Source of the DNA: Flavobacterium aeripolare | GTDB lineage: Bacteria > Bacteroidota > Bacteroidia > Flavobacteriales > Flavobacteriaceae | DNA length: 64,000 nt | Direction of reading: 5' to 3' | Assembly: GCF_013294025.1 (NCBI RefSeq) | Contig: NZ_JABSNL010000010.1 | Span: forward strand, 62,001 to 126,000 | In this document: in pieces, positions 38,699 through 46,762 of the stretch | How the letters are laid out: every line of letters starts with the position of its first letter | Numbering within the stretch: position 1 is the first letter of the stretch | The notes under the pieces: generated by a model | Seen by the model: the letters and a program-made list of their open reading frames with translations, nothing else | Told to the model about the DNA's origin: nothing | Database searches by the model: none | Position numbers and translations under genes: made by a program

Positions 38699-39142
38699 TT
38701 ATTTATATGTTCTGAATCTCGTTTCCTCTTTTTGTAATTCTTCAATAAAGAATTCATAATTAGTAATTTGTTTTTCACTTTCCGATTGAAAATGGTCAAT
38801 AGTATCTTTAACTTTTTCCTCGAAATCGCCAAATTTTTTTCTTAGAAGCACGTTGTGATAAGATTGATACACTGCATTTATTATAAAAATAAGTAGAATA
38901 AAGTAAAGGAAACCTTCATAATTGCCGTTTGGCTCACTACTGTTTTTAGAGATTAAAAAAAGCATGATTACAGGAGCTATATAATTGAAATATGATAATG
39001 CGTTAGTTGCAAAATGAGATTTTTTGAATTGCTCAATATCACTTAATATTTCTGAGTAATTTTGAATTTTAGTTCTAATTCTCTGTATTTTAAATAACTT
39101 GTAGTTTCTTATTTCTTCATTAATTTTTTGATTGTCGGTCAT
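38699..39142 (-). CDS. Coiled-coil membrane protein of unknown function inside the array locus
   Basis: 147 residues from the ATG at 39142, preferred over an upstream start at 39247 that would add an unrelated hydrophobic tail. Residues 1-45 and 95-147 are charged helices with coiled-coil character (EEKVKDTIDHFQSESEKQI); between them two membrane segments, about 49-65 and 78-95, make a hairpin. No family recognised. It is isolated from host genes by repeat arrays on both sides (38403-38565 and 39297-39620), so it may be cargo of the element. Codon use is AT-rich like its surroundings. Confidence 0.6.
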   Translation of the reverse strand: MTDNQKINEEIRNYKLFKIQRIRTKIQNYSEILSDIEQFKKSHFATNALSYFNYIAPVIMLFLISKNSSEPNGNYEGFLYFILLIFIINAVYQSYHNVLLRKKFGDFEEKVKDTIDHFQSESEKQITNYEFFIEELQKEETRFRTYK

Positions 39143-39296
39143 GATTTGTAGGTTTGTTGGGGTTAGAATCAGTTTTGTTAACAAGAAGTATTGTAAATAT
39201 AATTGTTTAAAATAATAAAACAAATCTAATATTAGAGGAAAAAACAAACTAACAGATCAGTGAAGTAAAATTATAAACTTTGTAGCTACTAAAAAT

Positions 39297-39620
39297 TATT
39301 GCTCACTGTAATCTAGCAAGCGCAATAAAGCTAACTGCACACTGAGACTGCCCGCTGCAAACTAGTAAACACAATAAAAAAAAACTGCAATCTAACAAGC
39401 GCAATAAAACTAGCTGCCTACCGAGACTGACTACTGCCAACTTTTAAAGTGAATAAAGCTAACTGCACACTGGTGCTGCCCACTGAGACCGGAAACTGCA
39501 AACTAGTAAGCGCAATAAAACTAACTGCCTACCGAGACTGTTCACTGAAAACTCGTAAGCGCAATAAAACTAACTGCCAACTGAGACTGAGACTGAAAAC
39601 TGCAAACTTTCAAACGCACC
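39297..39620 (-). repeat. Inner array b2 of locus 2 (gap 39143-39609)
   Basis: Six units with CAATAAA-type cores at 39323, 39372, 39402, 39451 (GAATAAA), 39512 and 39562, joined by ACTAGTAAGCG and ACTGAGACTG modules. On the minus strand the array begins inside the last codons of the four-helix-bundle gene. The rest of the gap (39143-39296) is AT-rich without a gene. Confidence 0.9.
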
Positions 39621-39975
39621 CAAATTTACTTGGATTTTGCATCATGAAATTTAAGATTTTTCCAACTTCAATACTTTTACTATTTAGTTCTAGTAGAGTT
39701 TCATAGCTAATATAATTGCATTCAAAAGCAAAATCCAACCAAACACTGGTTTCTGAGTTTTCGGCATCGCTATCTGTTAGTTTACTAATGAAATGTTTGA
39801 CATATTTTCGCTTTCGATAAGACTCAGCAATATTAGCAGGAACACTCCTAGACGAACGCCTGATTTGGTCAGTAAGTGAGTACTTCTCCTCTTTAGGAAA
39901 TGACTTTGATATTTCAAAAATAGCCATCGCTAACTCAAACGATTTTTGATACGCTAGTAAATCTTTAAAATCCAT
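39610..39975 (-). CDS. Four-helix-bundle protein (23S rRNA intervening-sequence / bAvd family)
   Basis: 121 residues from the ATG at 39975 (MDFKDLLAYQKSFELAM). SLTDQIRRSSRSVPANIAE (about 34-52) is the family signature between helix 1 and helix 2. Known relatives are encoded in 23S rRNA intervening sequences or serve as Avd partners of reverse transcriptases in diversity-generating retroelements; they are basic and bind nucleic acid. Here neither rRNA nor reverse transcriptase is near. The last codons (GCV, TGA) lie in the first unit of the flanking array. A 15-bp hairpin sits 38 bases upstream. Role in this locus is unknown. Confidence 0.88.
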   Translation of the reverse strand: MDFKDLLAYQKSFELAMAIFEISKSFPKEEKYSLTDQIRRSSRSVPANIAESYRKRKYVKHFISKLTDSDAENSETSVWLDFAFECNYISYETLLELNSKSIEVGKILNFMMQNPSKFGCV

Positions 39976-40012
39976 GCTCTTTTTTATTTTAGTAAATCGT
40001 AAAATAAAAAAT

Positions 40013-40045
40013 AAAAGGCTATAAATCAAAGATTTATAGCCTTTT
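40013..40045. terminator. Perfect 15-bp hairpin upstream of the four-helix-bundle gene
   Basis: AAAAGGCTATAAATC pairs perfectly with GATTTATAGCCTTTT around AAA. Both flanks are A/T-rich, so it can end transcription from either side. On the minus strand it lies between the outer array 40142-40401 and the ATG at 39975, and would isolate this gene from read-through of the ABC-F gene. Confidence 0.8.
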
Positions 40046-40141
40046 ATGCAAATGATATTTTCTTAAAAATTTAATTGCTATTTTTATCGGTATGGATAAA
40101 CTCAATTGACAACAACGTAAAATACGTAAATTAGATCAAGC

Positions 40142-40401
40142 TAATCTGAATACTGCAACTACAAAAACAATCAAAATAAACTGAGACTGAACACTGCGAC
40201 TGCAAGTACAAAGACAATCAAAATAAACTGAAAACTGAGACTGAATACTATTTACCAGCAATCAAAGTAAACTGAATACTGAGACTGAATACTAATTACC
40301 CACAATCAAAATAACTGAACACTGCGACTCTAAAGACAATCAAAGTAAACTGAGACTGCAAACTGCGACTCTAAAGACAATCAAAATAAACTGCAAACTA
40401 A
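40142..40401 (-). repeat. Tandem-repeat array, outer right arm of locus 2 (gap 39976-40406)
   Basis: Six units with CAATCAAA at 40168, 40215, 40259, 40303, 40337 and 40378, with AAACTGAGACTG modules between. The reverse complement (TTTGATTGTCTTTA) equals the outer left arm unit. It ends at the stop codon of the ABC-F gene. The 100 bases left of it contain only the hairpin at 40013-40045. Confidence 0.92.
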
Positions 40402-40406
40402 AAAAC

Positions 40407-42269
40407 CTACCCCTCCATTTTAGCACTTAATTCAAACCAACGTTCTTCTTTTGCCTCCATTTTATTGATGAGGTTTTGTAACTCGTTTCCTTTTTTCTCA
40501 ATAGCGTCTTCGGCTACAGTTCCCTCTGAGAACTGCTGCTCGATTTTTGCTTTTTGTTCTTCTAGGTCTTTAATTTCGCGCTCTAGTTTTTGATATTCTT
40601 TTTGTTCGTTGAACGTTAGGTTTCCAGTGGGATTGTTTTGTTTCCAATCTTTTTTCTCTGCTTTGTTTTCCTCTTTTTGAGCAACATCTGCGCTATCTTC
40701 ATAGGCTCTAAAATCAGAGTAGTTACCTGGGAAATCTTCGATAACACCGTCTCCTCTAAAGATGAACAAGTGATCTACAATTTTATCCATAAAATACCTG
40801 TCGTGAGATACTACCATTAAACATCCAGGGTAGTCAAGTAAGAAGCTTTCTAGGACATTCAGTGTAACGATATCTAAATCATTTGTGGGCTCATCCAGAA
40901 TCAAAAAGTTAGGATTTTGAATTAGAACAGTACATAAGTACAAACGCTTTAATTCTCCACCACTCAAGCGGTCTACAAAATCATATTGTTTTTTAGCATC
41001 AAATAAGAAACGCTCTAACAACTGTGATGCCGAGATCATTTTCCCTTTCATTAAAGGTATAAACTCACCGTATTCTTTGATCACATCAATAACACGTTGC
41101 CCTGGTTTTGGGTTGATTCCGCTTTGTGTGTAGTAGCCTACTTTGATCGTTTCTCCCATTACCACTTTTCCTGAGTCAAGAGGTAAAGTACCTGTCAATA
41201 GATTCAAGAAAGTGGACTTACCAGTTCCGTTTTTACCAATGATTCCAATGCGTTCTCCACGTTGAAAATCAAAGCTAAAGTTGTCTAAGATCACATGATC
41301 CTTGAACTTTTTAGAGATTTTGTGAAGCTCGATAATCTTGCTCCCCATACGCTCCATGTTGATTTCCAGTTCAACCTTGTTTTCGCTACGGCGGCTTTGT
41401 GCTTTCTCTTTGATGTCGTAAAAGTCATCTTGACGCGATTTAGATTTGGTTGTTCTCGCTTTTGGTTGGCGACGCATCCATTCTAATTCTTTTACAAATA
41501 GGTTTTGTGCTTTGTCTACGCTAGAATTTTCTGAGGCAATGCGCTCTTCTTTTTTCTCTAAGTAGTACGAGTAATTCCCTTTGTATTGGTATAATTTTCC
41601 GTTGTCTAATTCGATGATTTCGTTACACACACGCTCTAGGAAGAAACGGTCGTGCGTTACCATGAACAACGTAATGTTTTCTTTAGTAAAATAACTTTCT
41701 AACCATTCGATCATTTCTAAATCTAGGTGATTCGTAGGTTCGTCTAAGATTAATAAATCAGGACGATTGATAAGAATGATGGCTAGTGACAAACGCTTTT
41801 TTTGTCCTCCCGAAAGGTTTTTTACTTTCAGTTTAAAGTCTTCTAACTTTAATTTGAACAAAATTTGTTTGTATTGGGTTTCAAAATCCCAAGCATTATG
41901 TTGGTCCATTCCGTCAAAAGCTTTTTGGTACGCTTCCTCGTCTTCAGGATTCTCTAATGCTTTTTCGTAGGCTTCTATAATTTTTAAGGTCTCGTTATCT
42001 GAGGCAAAAATACTTTCTTCAATTGTCAATTCGTCTTGCAAATTGTTGTTTTGAGATAAAAAAGCCATTCTAATGCCTTTACGCAATACCACTTGTCCAG
42101 TATCAGGTTCGTCAAGACCATTGATAATGCTCATAATGGTCGTTTTTCCAGAACCATTTTTGGCTATAAAAGCAATTTTTTGATCTTTATTAATTCCAAA
42201 CGAGATGTCTTTAAAAAGGGTGCGTTCTCCAAACGACTTTGAAATATTCTCAACAGATAAGTAATTCAT
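40407..42269 (-). CDS. ABC-F family ATPase
   Basis: 620 residues, two ABC domains in one chain and no membrane segments. First domain: GSGKTTIMSIING, LSGGQKKRLSLA, ILDEPTNHLDLEMIEWLE. Second: GKNGTGKSTFLNLL, LSGGELKRLYL, LILDEPTNDLDIVTLNVLE. The linker between them contains the ABC_tran_Xtn region with WMRRQPKARTTKSKSR, and the C-terminus is a charged coiled coil (about 545-620). This is the Uup-like layout; such proteins act on ribosomes or on DNA branch processing. Soluble, cytosolic. Its 3' end is directly continuous with a repeat array. Confidence 0.92.
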   Translation of the reverse strand: MNYLSVENISKSFGERTLFKDISFGINKDQKIAFIAKNGSGKTTIMSIINGLDEPDTGQVVLRKGIRMAFLSQNNNLQDELTIEESIFASDNETLKIIEAYEKALENPEDEEAYQKAFDGMDQHNAWDFETQYKQILFKLKLEDFKLKVKNLSGGQKKRLSLAIILINRPDLLILDEPTNHLDLEMIEWLESYFTKENITLFMVTHDRFFLERVCNEIIELDNGKLYQYKGNYSYYLEKKEERIASENSSVDKAQNLFVKELEWMRRQPKARTTKSKSRQDDFYDIKEKAQSRRSENKVELEINMERMGSKIIELHKISKKFKDHVILDNFSFDFQRGERIGIIGKNGTGKSTFLNLLTGTLPLDSGKVVMGETIKVGYYTQSGINPKPGQRVIDVIKEYGEFIPLMKGKMISASQLLERFLFDAKKQYDFVDRLSGGELKRLYLCTVLIQNPNFLILDEPTNDLDIVTLNVLESFLLDYPGCLMVVSHDRYFMDKIVDHLFIFRGDGVIEDFPGNYSDFRAYEDSADVAQKEENKAEKKDWKQNNPTGNLTFNEQKEYQKLEREIKDLEEQKAKIEQQFSEGTVAEDAIEKKGNELQNLINKMEAKEERWFELSAKMEG

Positions 42270-42349
42270 GCGTGTAACTAGATGTAAATGTTATATTTAG
42301 TGCGGTTTTAATACTGATTTGGGCTGTAAAATCTATCGATTTCGAAGGC

Positions 42350-42377
42350 CAAAAAAAAACCACCGTGCAAAGGTAGT
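42350..42377 (-). terminator. Terminator of the DUF445 gene
   Basis: On the minus strand AAACTACC pairs with GGTGGTTT (one wobble) around seven bases and leads into nine T. Confidence 0.65.
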
Positions 42378-42494
42378 TTATTATTTTTAGGTTAAAATTA
42401 TTTGCAAACAAGAACTTTGCCTATTGCCGTGACATTTAGTGAGAAACAACCGAATCAACTGCTAAAACAAGTGCCTTTTAAAGGTTTAGTACGC

Positions 42495-43766
42495 TTACAG
42501 CAATTTAAGTAAGGCAAGAATAATCCCCACAAGTCCTCCTACTACCGCGCCATTTAATCGAATATATTGTAAATCGTTACCTACTTTATCCTCAATTTGA
42601 GCCACTAGTTCTTTATTATTTAACTTCATCATACTCTCTCGCACCATATTCCCAATCTCACTGTGGAACTTAATAAGCATTTCTGAAATAGTGGTGCGCA
42701 TCCAGCTGTTCATTTTCTGCTGTGCAGCGGCGTCTTGCTGTAAATCGTCAATTAGCTTTTTTGCATTCGAAATAAAGAATTGCATTAACGAACTCTCTTC
42801 ATCTTGAAATTGTGAAGCTAAGGCTTGTTTTGAATTGTGCAGTAGTTTTTCAATCACATTTTCTGCGGCGATGTGCTGCATTGCAGTGACTTTTAGATTA
42901 TCGATGAGTAGTGTTGCTTTCTCGTCACCTGATTTTAATTGTTGTGCAAACTCTAAGATCCATGCATCAAATTTTAATCGGATGGGGTGTTGCGGATTTG
43001 TTTTTGCTTCCGTTAAGATTTCGGTGGCTTTCTCTAATAATTCTTCAGAGATAATATCTAAGTCAATACCGCCACTTTTTCTCGCTAGAAATAAGGTAGC
43101 CTTTTTAAGAAAACCTTTGTGACCGTACTCTTCTGCGACGATACTGAGCTTGTCTAAAAGCAAGTTTTTAGTCTCTGGAGTAGCGATAGCATGTGCTGTT
43201 TCTTGAATAATTAATTCCCAAATTTTATGATGATCGCCGTCTTTAATAGCATTTTCCATCCAGTCTCCTATGGGTGTATTGATATCAATTGTTGCAATTT
43301 GTTCATTCAATATTTTTTGTAACGCTTTCGCGAAAGCGGGATTATCGAGTTCGTTTACAAATTTCATCGCCATCTCTTGAATAATACGCAGTGCACTTTG
43401 TTGATTTTTTGGTTGCTGTAAAAAGTCTAAAATCGTTTTTGCAAGATCTACTTGCTGTAATTTTTCGGTGATTATTTCTGGGGATAACCATTTGTTAGTG
43501 ACTAAATCCACAATTCCTTCGGTAAGTTTTTCTCTATTTTTTGCAATAATATTAGTGTGTTTTCTAACAAACGGAATTGGGATTTCGTGGAACAAGGCGC
43601 TCACGGCAAACCAATCAGCAAAACCACCTATTGTCGCGGCTTCAAAACCAGCAGTCACAATGCGCCAAGCTGGATGCGATAAAACGTCTAGGCGTAACAA
43701 GCTTTCGAACAAAACCAAACCTCCAAAGGCGATTATTAAAGAAATAGATCCAAGATTGTTTTTCAT
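42495..43766 (-). CDS. DUF445 family membrane-anchored protein
   Basis: 423 residues from the ATG at 43766; a TTG at 43796 would add ten residues and cannot be excluded. An N-terminal membrane helix is followed by the conserved FEAATIGGFADWFAVSALFHE segment that defines DUF445 (YjiN-like), then long helical stretches up to about residue 390, and a C-terminal hydrophobic helix with the family motif IRLNGAVVGGLVGIILAL. Function unknown; thought to be an inner-membrane protein. The coding DNA contains the 16-bp palindrome CGCTTTCGCGAAAGCG at 43323-43338. Confidence 0.85.
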   Translation of the reverse strand: MKNNLGSISLIIAFGGLVLFESLLRLDVLSHPAWRIVTAGFEAATIGGFADWFAVSALFHEIPIPFVRKHTNIIAKNREKLTEGIVDLVTNKWLSPEIITEKLQQVDLAKTILDFLQQPKNQQSALRIIQEMAMKFVNELDNPAFAKALQKILNEQIATIDINTPIGDWMENAIKDGDHHKIWELIIQETAHAIATPETKNLLLDKLSIVAEEYGHKGFLKKATLFLARKSGGIDLDIISEELLEKATEILTEAKTNPQHPIRLKFDAWILEFAQQLKSGDEKATLLIDNLKVTAMQHIAAENVIEKLLHNSKQALASQFQDEESSLMQFFISNAKKLIDDLQQDAAAQQKMNSWMRTTISEMLIKFHSEIGNMVRESMMKLNNKELVAQIEDKVGNDLQYIRLNGAVVGGLVGIILALLKLL

Positions 43767-43903
43767 AAAGCGAATTGTTTTACCGGCAATGTTCAATTTT
43801 ACAAGTAGAAAAGTACGTATTTATAGATTGATTTTATGCAAAGAAATGCTAATTTATAGTTCAATATTTTTTAGCTAGTTTGTGGTAGCTGGCAGTTTTG
43901 ATA

Positions 43904-44854
43904 TTAATAAATATACTTTCTTAGATCAATAAGATGCAGTTGCTGCGGTATGTTTAAAAATGGTTTTCTAGTAAACTGCTCGTTACTAATGTAATAATCC
44001 AAACCATCTGGACTTGTGATGCCTTCAACTTGATGAAAGGGGAGGCGCAGTTTAATTTTTCGTTTGTTTCCTGAAAAAAAGTTGTTGCCTTCAAAATGAG
44101 AAAGCAAGTAGATAAACGGTTGCAGTGTTTTACTATAACCTGATAATACAATGGCATTTTTAATAGCATCATAATGAGCATCAGTGATTAGGCCTTTTAC
44201 GTCTAGCGTGGCGATTTTAGTAGCGATTTGCTTGCCAGCTACATTGGGAAGCTTGTATAAAGTAGTAGCGCCAGCTGACCATTGTTTGCTAAACAAGTAG
44301 ATACTGCCGTTTTTTATGATCAATGCTTCACAATCAAAGTTGGTTGTGTTTGCCTTAACTGACTTTAAATTATCTTGGTCATCATAAGAAAACCAAATGG
44401 TATCTATTTGTTGCTTTTGTTCGAATAAACTTTTTTTAGCAATTTTAAGAATGTGTAAGTCGTCTCTATTTCCAGATACGTTGTTCCCAAAATCACCTAT
44501 ATAAATATGAGTGCTGTCTTGTGTGATTGCCTCCCAATCAGTATTGGTTACATTATTAATAGTGACAGTTTTAATGATTTTTCCGCTAGTATCCAATCCG
44601 TATAGCTGGGTATCAGAGTCGTCATTAAATGTCCACAATAGTTCATTGTAATAAATTAATCCTGAAGTTTCCTTGATAGAAATGGGGAGTTTGCTAGTTG
44701 TTACGGCTTTGATTTTTGCCGATTTGTAATTACAACTACCATTATTTACAGCAGCATTCTTGTTGTAATTGATCGAAAGCGAATCTGTACAACCGGCTAT
44801 CTGGCTGTAGCTAGTACTAAAAACAAAAAGGAATAGTAAATAGTGTGTCTTCAT
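43904..44854 (-). CDS. Secreted beta-propeller-like protein
   Basis: 316 residues, signal peptide ending STSYSQ. Near the mature start GCTDSLSINYNKNAAVNNGSC is close to the Bacteroidota GCTDPxAxNYNxxAxxDDGSC motif, with a disulfide-like Cys pair. The rest is repeated beta-strand pattern (ETSGLIYYNELLWTFNDD, WEAITQDSTHIYIGDFGNN, EGITSPDGLDYYISNE) typical of beta propellers of the SdiA-regulated or phytase-like type. Ligand unknown. No T9SS C-terminal domain is evident. Confidence 0.65.
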   Translation of the reverse strand: MKTHYLLFLFVFSTSYSQIAGCTDSLSINYNKNAAVNNGSCNYKSAKIKAVTTSKLPISIKETSGLIYYNELLWTFNDDSDTQLYGLDTSGKIIKTVTINNVTNTDWEAITQDSTHIYIGDFGNNVSGNRDDLHILKIAKKSLFEQKQQIDTIWFSYDDQDNLKSVKANTTNFDCEALIIKNGSIYLFSKQWSAGATTLYKLPNVAGKQIATKIATLDVKGLITDAHYDAIKNAIVLSGYSKTLQPFIYLLSHFEGNNFFSGNKRKIKLRLPFHQVEGITSPDGLDYYISNEQFTRKPFLNIPQQLHLIDLRKYIY

Positions 44855-45273
44855 GTTTTCAAAAGTAAGAATTTAATAAGAGCTGTAATCTGTAAATAGA
44901 AGCTTTAAGAAATAGTTGTGCTGGCTGTTGTTATAAAATAGCTGTAGATTACAGTTGTAATTTTTGCTTAAAAAAAGAAAGCTTTGTTATCATTGAGCGT
45001 TAAAAATTAGTAAATTCGTCAAGAAAAGAAGCGGTACAGAACGTGTTACTCACTTTATAAAAACGGCGACACAAATTCATTGTGTTGATTTATAGCTAAG
45101 TAAAAAGCGCAAATAAAGGCTTAGTACGTATTGAGTAGCACAGCAACCTGAGGAATATCGCAAATTATTAATTTGCTGGAATTAATTGAAAAATTATATT
45201 AAATGTAATTTATGTTTAAAATATTTAGTAATTTCGCAAACTGAAAACTAAAACCACCTTTTAGGTTAACAAT
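44855..45273. other. Intergenic region without a gene
   Basis: 419 bases between divergent genes. It contains a possible -7 box (TAATTTCG near 45229) close to the E2 gene, but no complete promoter, repeat or ORF could be supported. Confidence 0.45.
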
Positions 45274-46593
45274 ATGGCAAGATTTGAATTAAAACTTCCA
45301 AAAATGGGAGAAAGCGTCGCAGAAGCAACTATTACAAACTGGTTGAAAGAAGTAGGTGACAGGATTGAAGCTGATGAAGCAGTACTTGAAATCGCTACTG
45401 ATAAAGTAGATAGTGAAGTGCCAAGTGAAGTTTCAGGTGTATTGGTAGAGCAATTATTTGGAAAAGACGATCTTGTTCAAGTAGGCCAAACAATTGCTAT
45501 TATAGAAACTGAAGATGGTGCTGCAACTCCAAGTAATACTGAAACTGTGGCTGATCAAGCAGTGGCTGAGGTTTCAAAAACAGTTGATGCAGCAAAAGAC
45601 AGCGTAGCAAGTCCAAGTAATCTGGCTGCTGATTATGCAGATTCAGACAAATTCTTTTCTCCATTAGTAAAGAATATTGCTAAGGAAGAAGGTGTTTCTG
45701 TAGCTGAACTGGAAGGAATTTCGGGAACGGGTAAAGAAGGTCGTGTTACTAAGAATGATATTTTAGAATATGTAAAAAATAAGGATACGCATACAGTTGC
45801 TGCGCCACAAAAGGTAGCAGCTCCTCAAAAAGCGGCTCCGACTCCAGTAGTAGCTCAAAAAGCGGCTCCAGTATCTGTAAATGGTGGTGATGAGGTAGTT
45901 GAAATGGACAGAATGCGTAAGCTGATTTCTGGATACATGACAGCTTCAATTCAAACATCGGCTCACGTACAGTCGTTTATTGAAGTAGATGTGACAAACA
46001 TCGTGAAATGGAGAGAGAAAAATAAAAATGCTTTTGAAAAAAGAGAAGGGGAGAAGTTAACGTACACGCCTATCTTTATGGAAGCGGTTGCAAAAGCAAT
46101 CAAGGATTATCCTGGAATTAATATTGCTGTTGATGGTGATTATATCATTAAAAAGAAAAATATTAACCTAGGAATGGCTGCGGCATTGCCTAACGGAAAC
46201 TTAATTGTTCCTGTAATTAAAAATGCAGATCAGTTGAATTTAGTAGGGATGGCTAAGGCAGTAAATGACCTAGGAAACCGTGCAAAAATGGGTAAATTGA
46301 AACCAGACGATACGCAAGGAGGTACATATACGGTAACTAACGTAGGTACTTTTGGAAGTGTGTTTGGTACGCCAATTATCAATCAGCCGCAAGTGGGTAT
46401 TTTAGCATTAGGAGCGATTAGAAAAGTTCCTGCAGTTATTGAAACTCCAGAAGGTGATTTTATAGGTATTCGTCAAAAAATGTTCTTATCGCACAGTTAT
46501 GACCACCGTGTTGTAGATGGTGCTTTAGGAGGAAGCTTTGTAAAAAGAGTAGCAGAGTATCTAGAAGCATTTGATGTAAATAGAGATTTGTAG
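45274..46593 (+). CDS. 2-oxo acid dehydrogenase complex E2 (dihydrolipoamide acyltransferase)
   Basis: 439 residues. An N-terminal lipoyl domain has Lys44 in EIATDKVDSEVPSE as the lipoylation site. A flexible Ala/Pro/Ser linker follows. The E3-binding domain is at about 129-170 (SPLVKNIAKEEGVSVAEL, GKEGRVTKNDI). The catalytic domain ends with SHSYDHRVVDG, His411 and Asp415 being the acyltransferase pair. Bacteroidota carry several such E2s; substrate (pyruvate, 2-oxoglutarate or branched-chain acids) cannot be told here, though the lipoyl and linker types fit the branched-chain/2-oxoglutarate class. E1 and E3 genes are not adjacent. Confidence 0.92.
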   Translation: MARFELKLPKMGESVAEATITNWLKEVGDRIEADEAVLEIATDKVDSEVPSEVSGVLVEQLFGKDDLVQVGQTIAIIETEDGAATPSNTETVADQAVAEVSKTVDAAKDSVASPSNLAADYADSDKFFSPLVKNIAKEEGVSVAELEGISGTGKEGRVTKNDILEYVKNKDTHTVAAPQKVAAPQKAAPTPVVAQKAAPVSVNGGDEVVEMDRMRKLISGYMTASIQTSAHVQSFIEVDVTNIVKWREKNKNAFEKREGEKLTYTPIFMEAVAKAIKDYPGINIAVDGDYIIKKKNINLGMAAALPNGNLIVPVIKNADQLNLVGMAKAVNDLGNRAKMGKLKPDDTQGGTYTVTNVGTFGSVFGTPIINQPQVGILALGAIRKVPAVIETPEGDFIGIRQKMFLSHSYDHRVVDGALGGSFVKRVAEYLEAFDVNRDL

Positions 46594-46616
46594 TAAATAC
46601 AATAACATAAAGATAT

Positions 46617-46651
46617 AAAAACCCGATAGTCGACTAGATTATCGGGTTTTT
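46617..46651 (+). terminator. Terminator of the E2 gene
   Basis: AAAAACCCGATA pairs with TATCGGGTTTTT around eleven bases, 24 bases after the stop codon. Confidence 0.9.
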
Positions 46652-46713
46652 GCTTTTGTGGTATTCGAAAATATTAATTGTGAATTTTGGCAATATATTG
46701 TCGTTTTCTCTTA

Positions 46714-46742
46714 TTGAATTCCGCCGCAATCCTTTATATTTG
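46714..46742 (+). promoter_or_regulatory. Bacteroidota-type promoter of the exonuclease gene
   Basis: TTG at 46714-46716 and TATATTTG at 46735-46742 are 18 bases apart; the ATG follows 21 bases later. Confidence 0.6.
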
Positions 46743-46762
46743 TAATCAATCAAACAATAAAA

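Larger units (their letters stand above)
37803..40405. mobile_element. Candidate array-bounded element carrying a four-helix-bundle gene
   Basis: The outer arrays (37803-38391 forward, 40142-40401 inverted) share the unit core TTTGATTGTCTTTA and face each other. They enclose two inner arrays with a different core (CAATAAAACT) and two minus-strand genes. The whole fits exactly between the stop codons of two convergent host genes. No transposase, integrase or target-site duplication was found, so mobility is inference only. Confidence 0.35.

Noticed and set aside
39449..39706. 85-codon plus-strand ORF
   Set aside because: It runs across array b2 and into the antisense strand of the four-helix-bundle gene.
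39610..39975. Diversity-generating retroelement or 23S rRNA intervening sequence around the four-helix-bundle gene
   Set aside because: No reverse transcriptase, template/variable repeat pair or rRNA sequence is found nearby.
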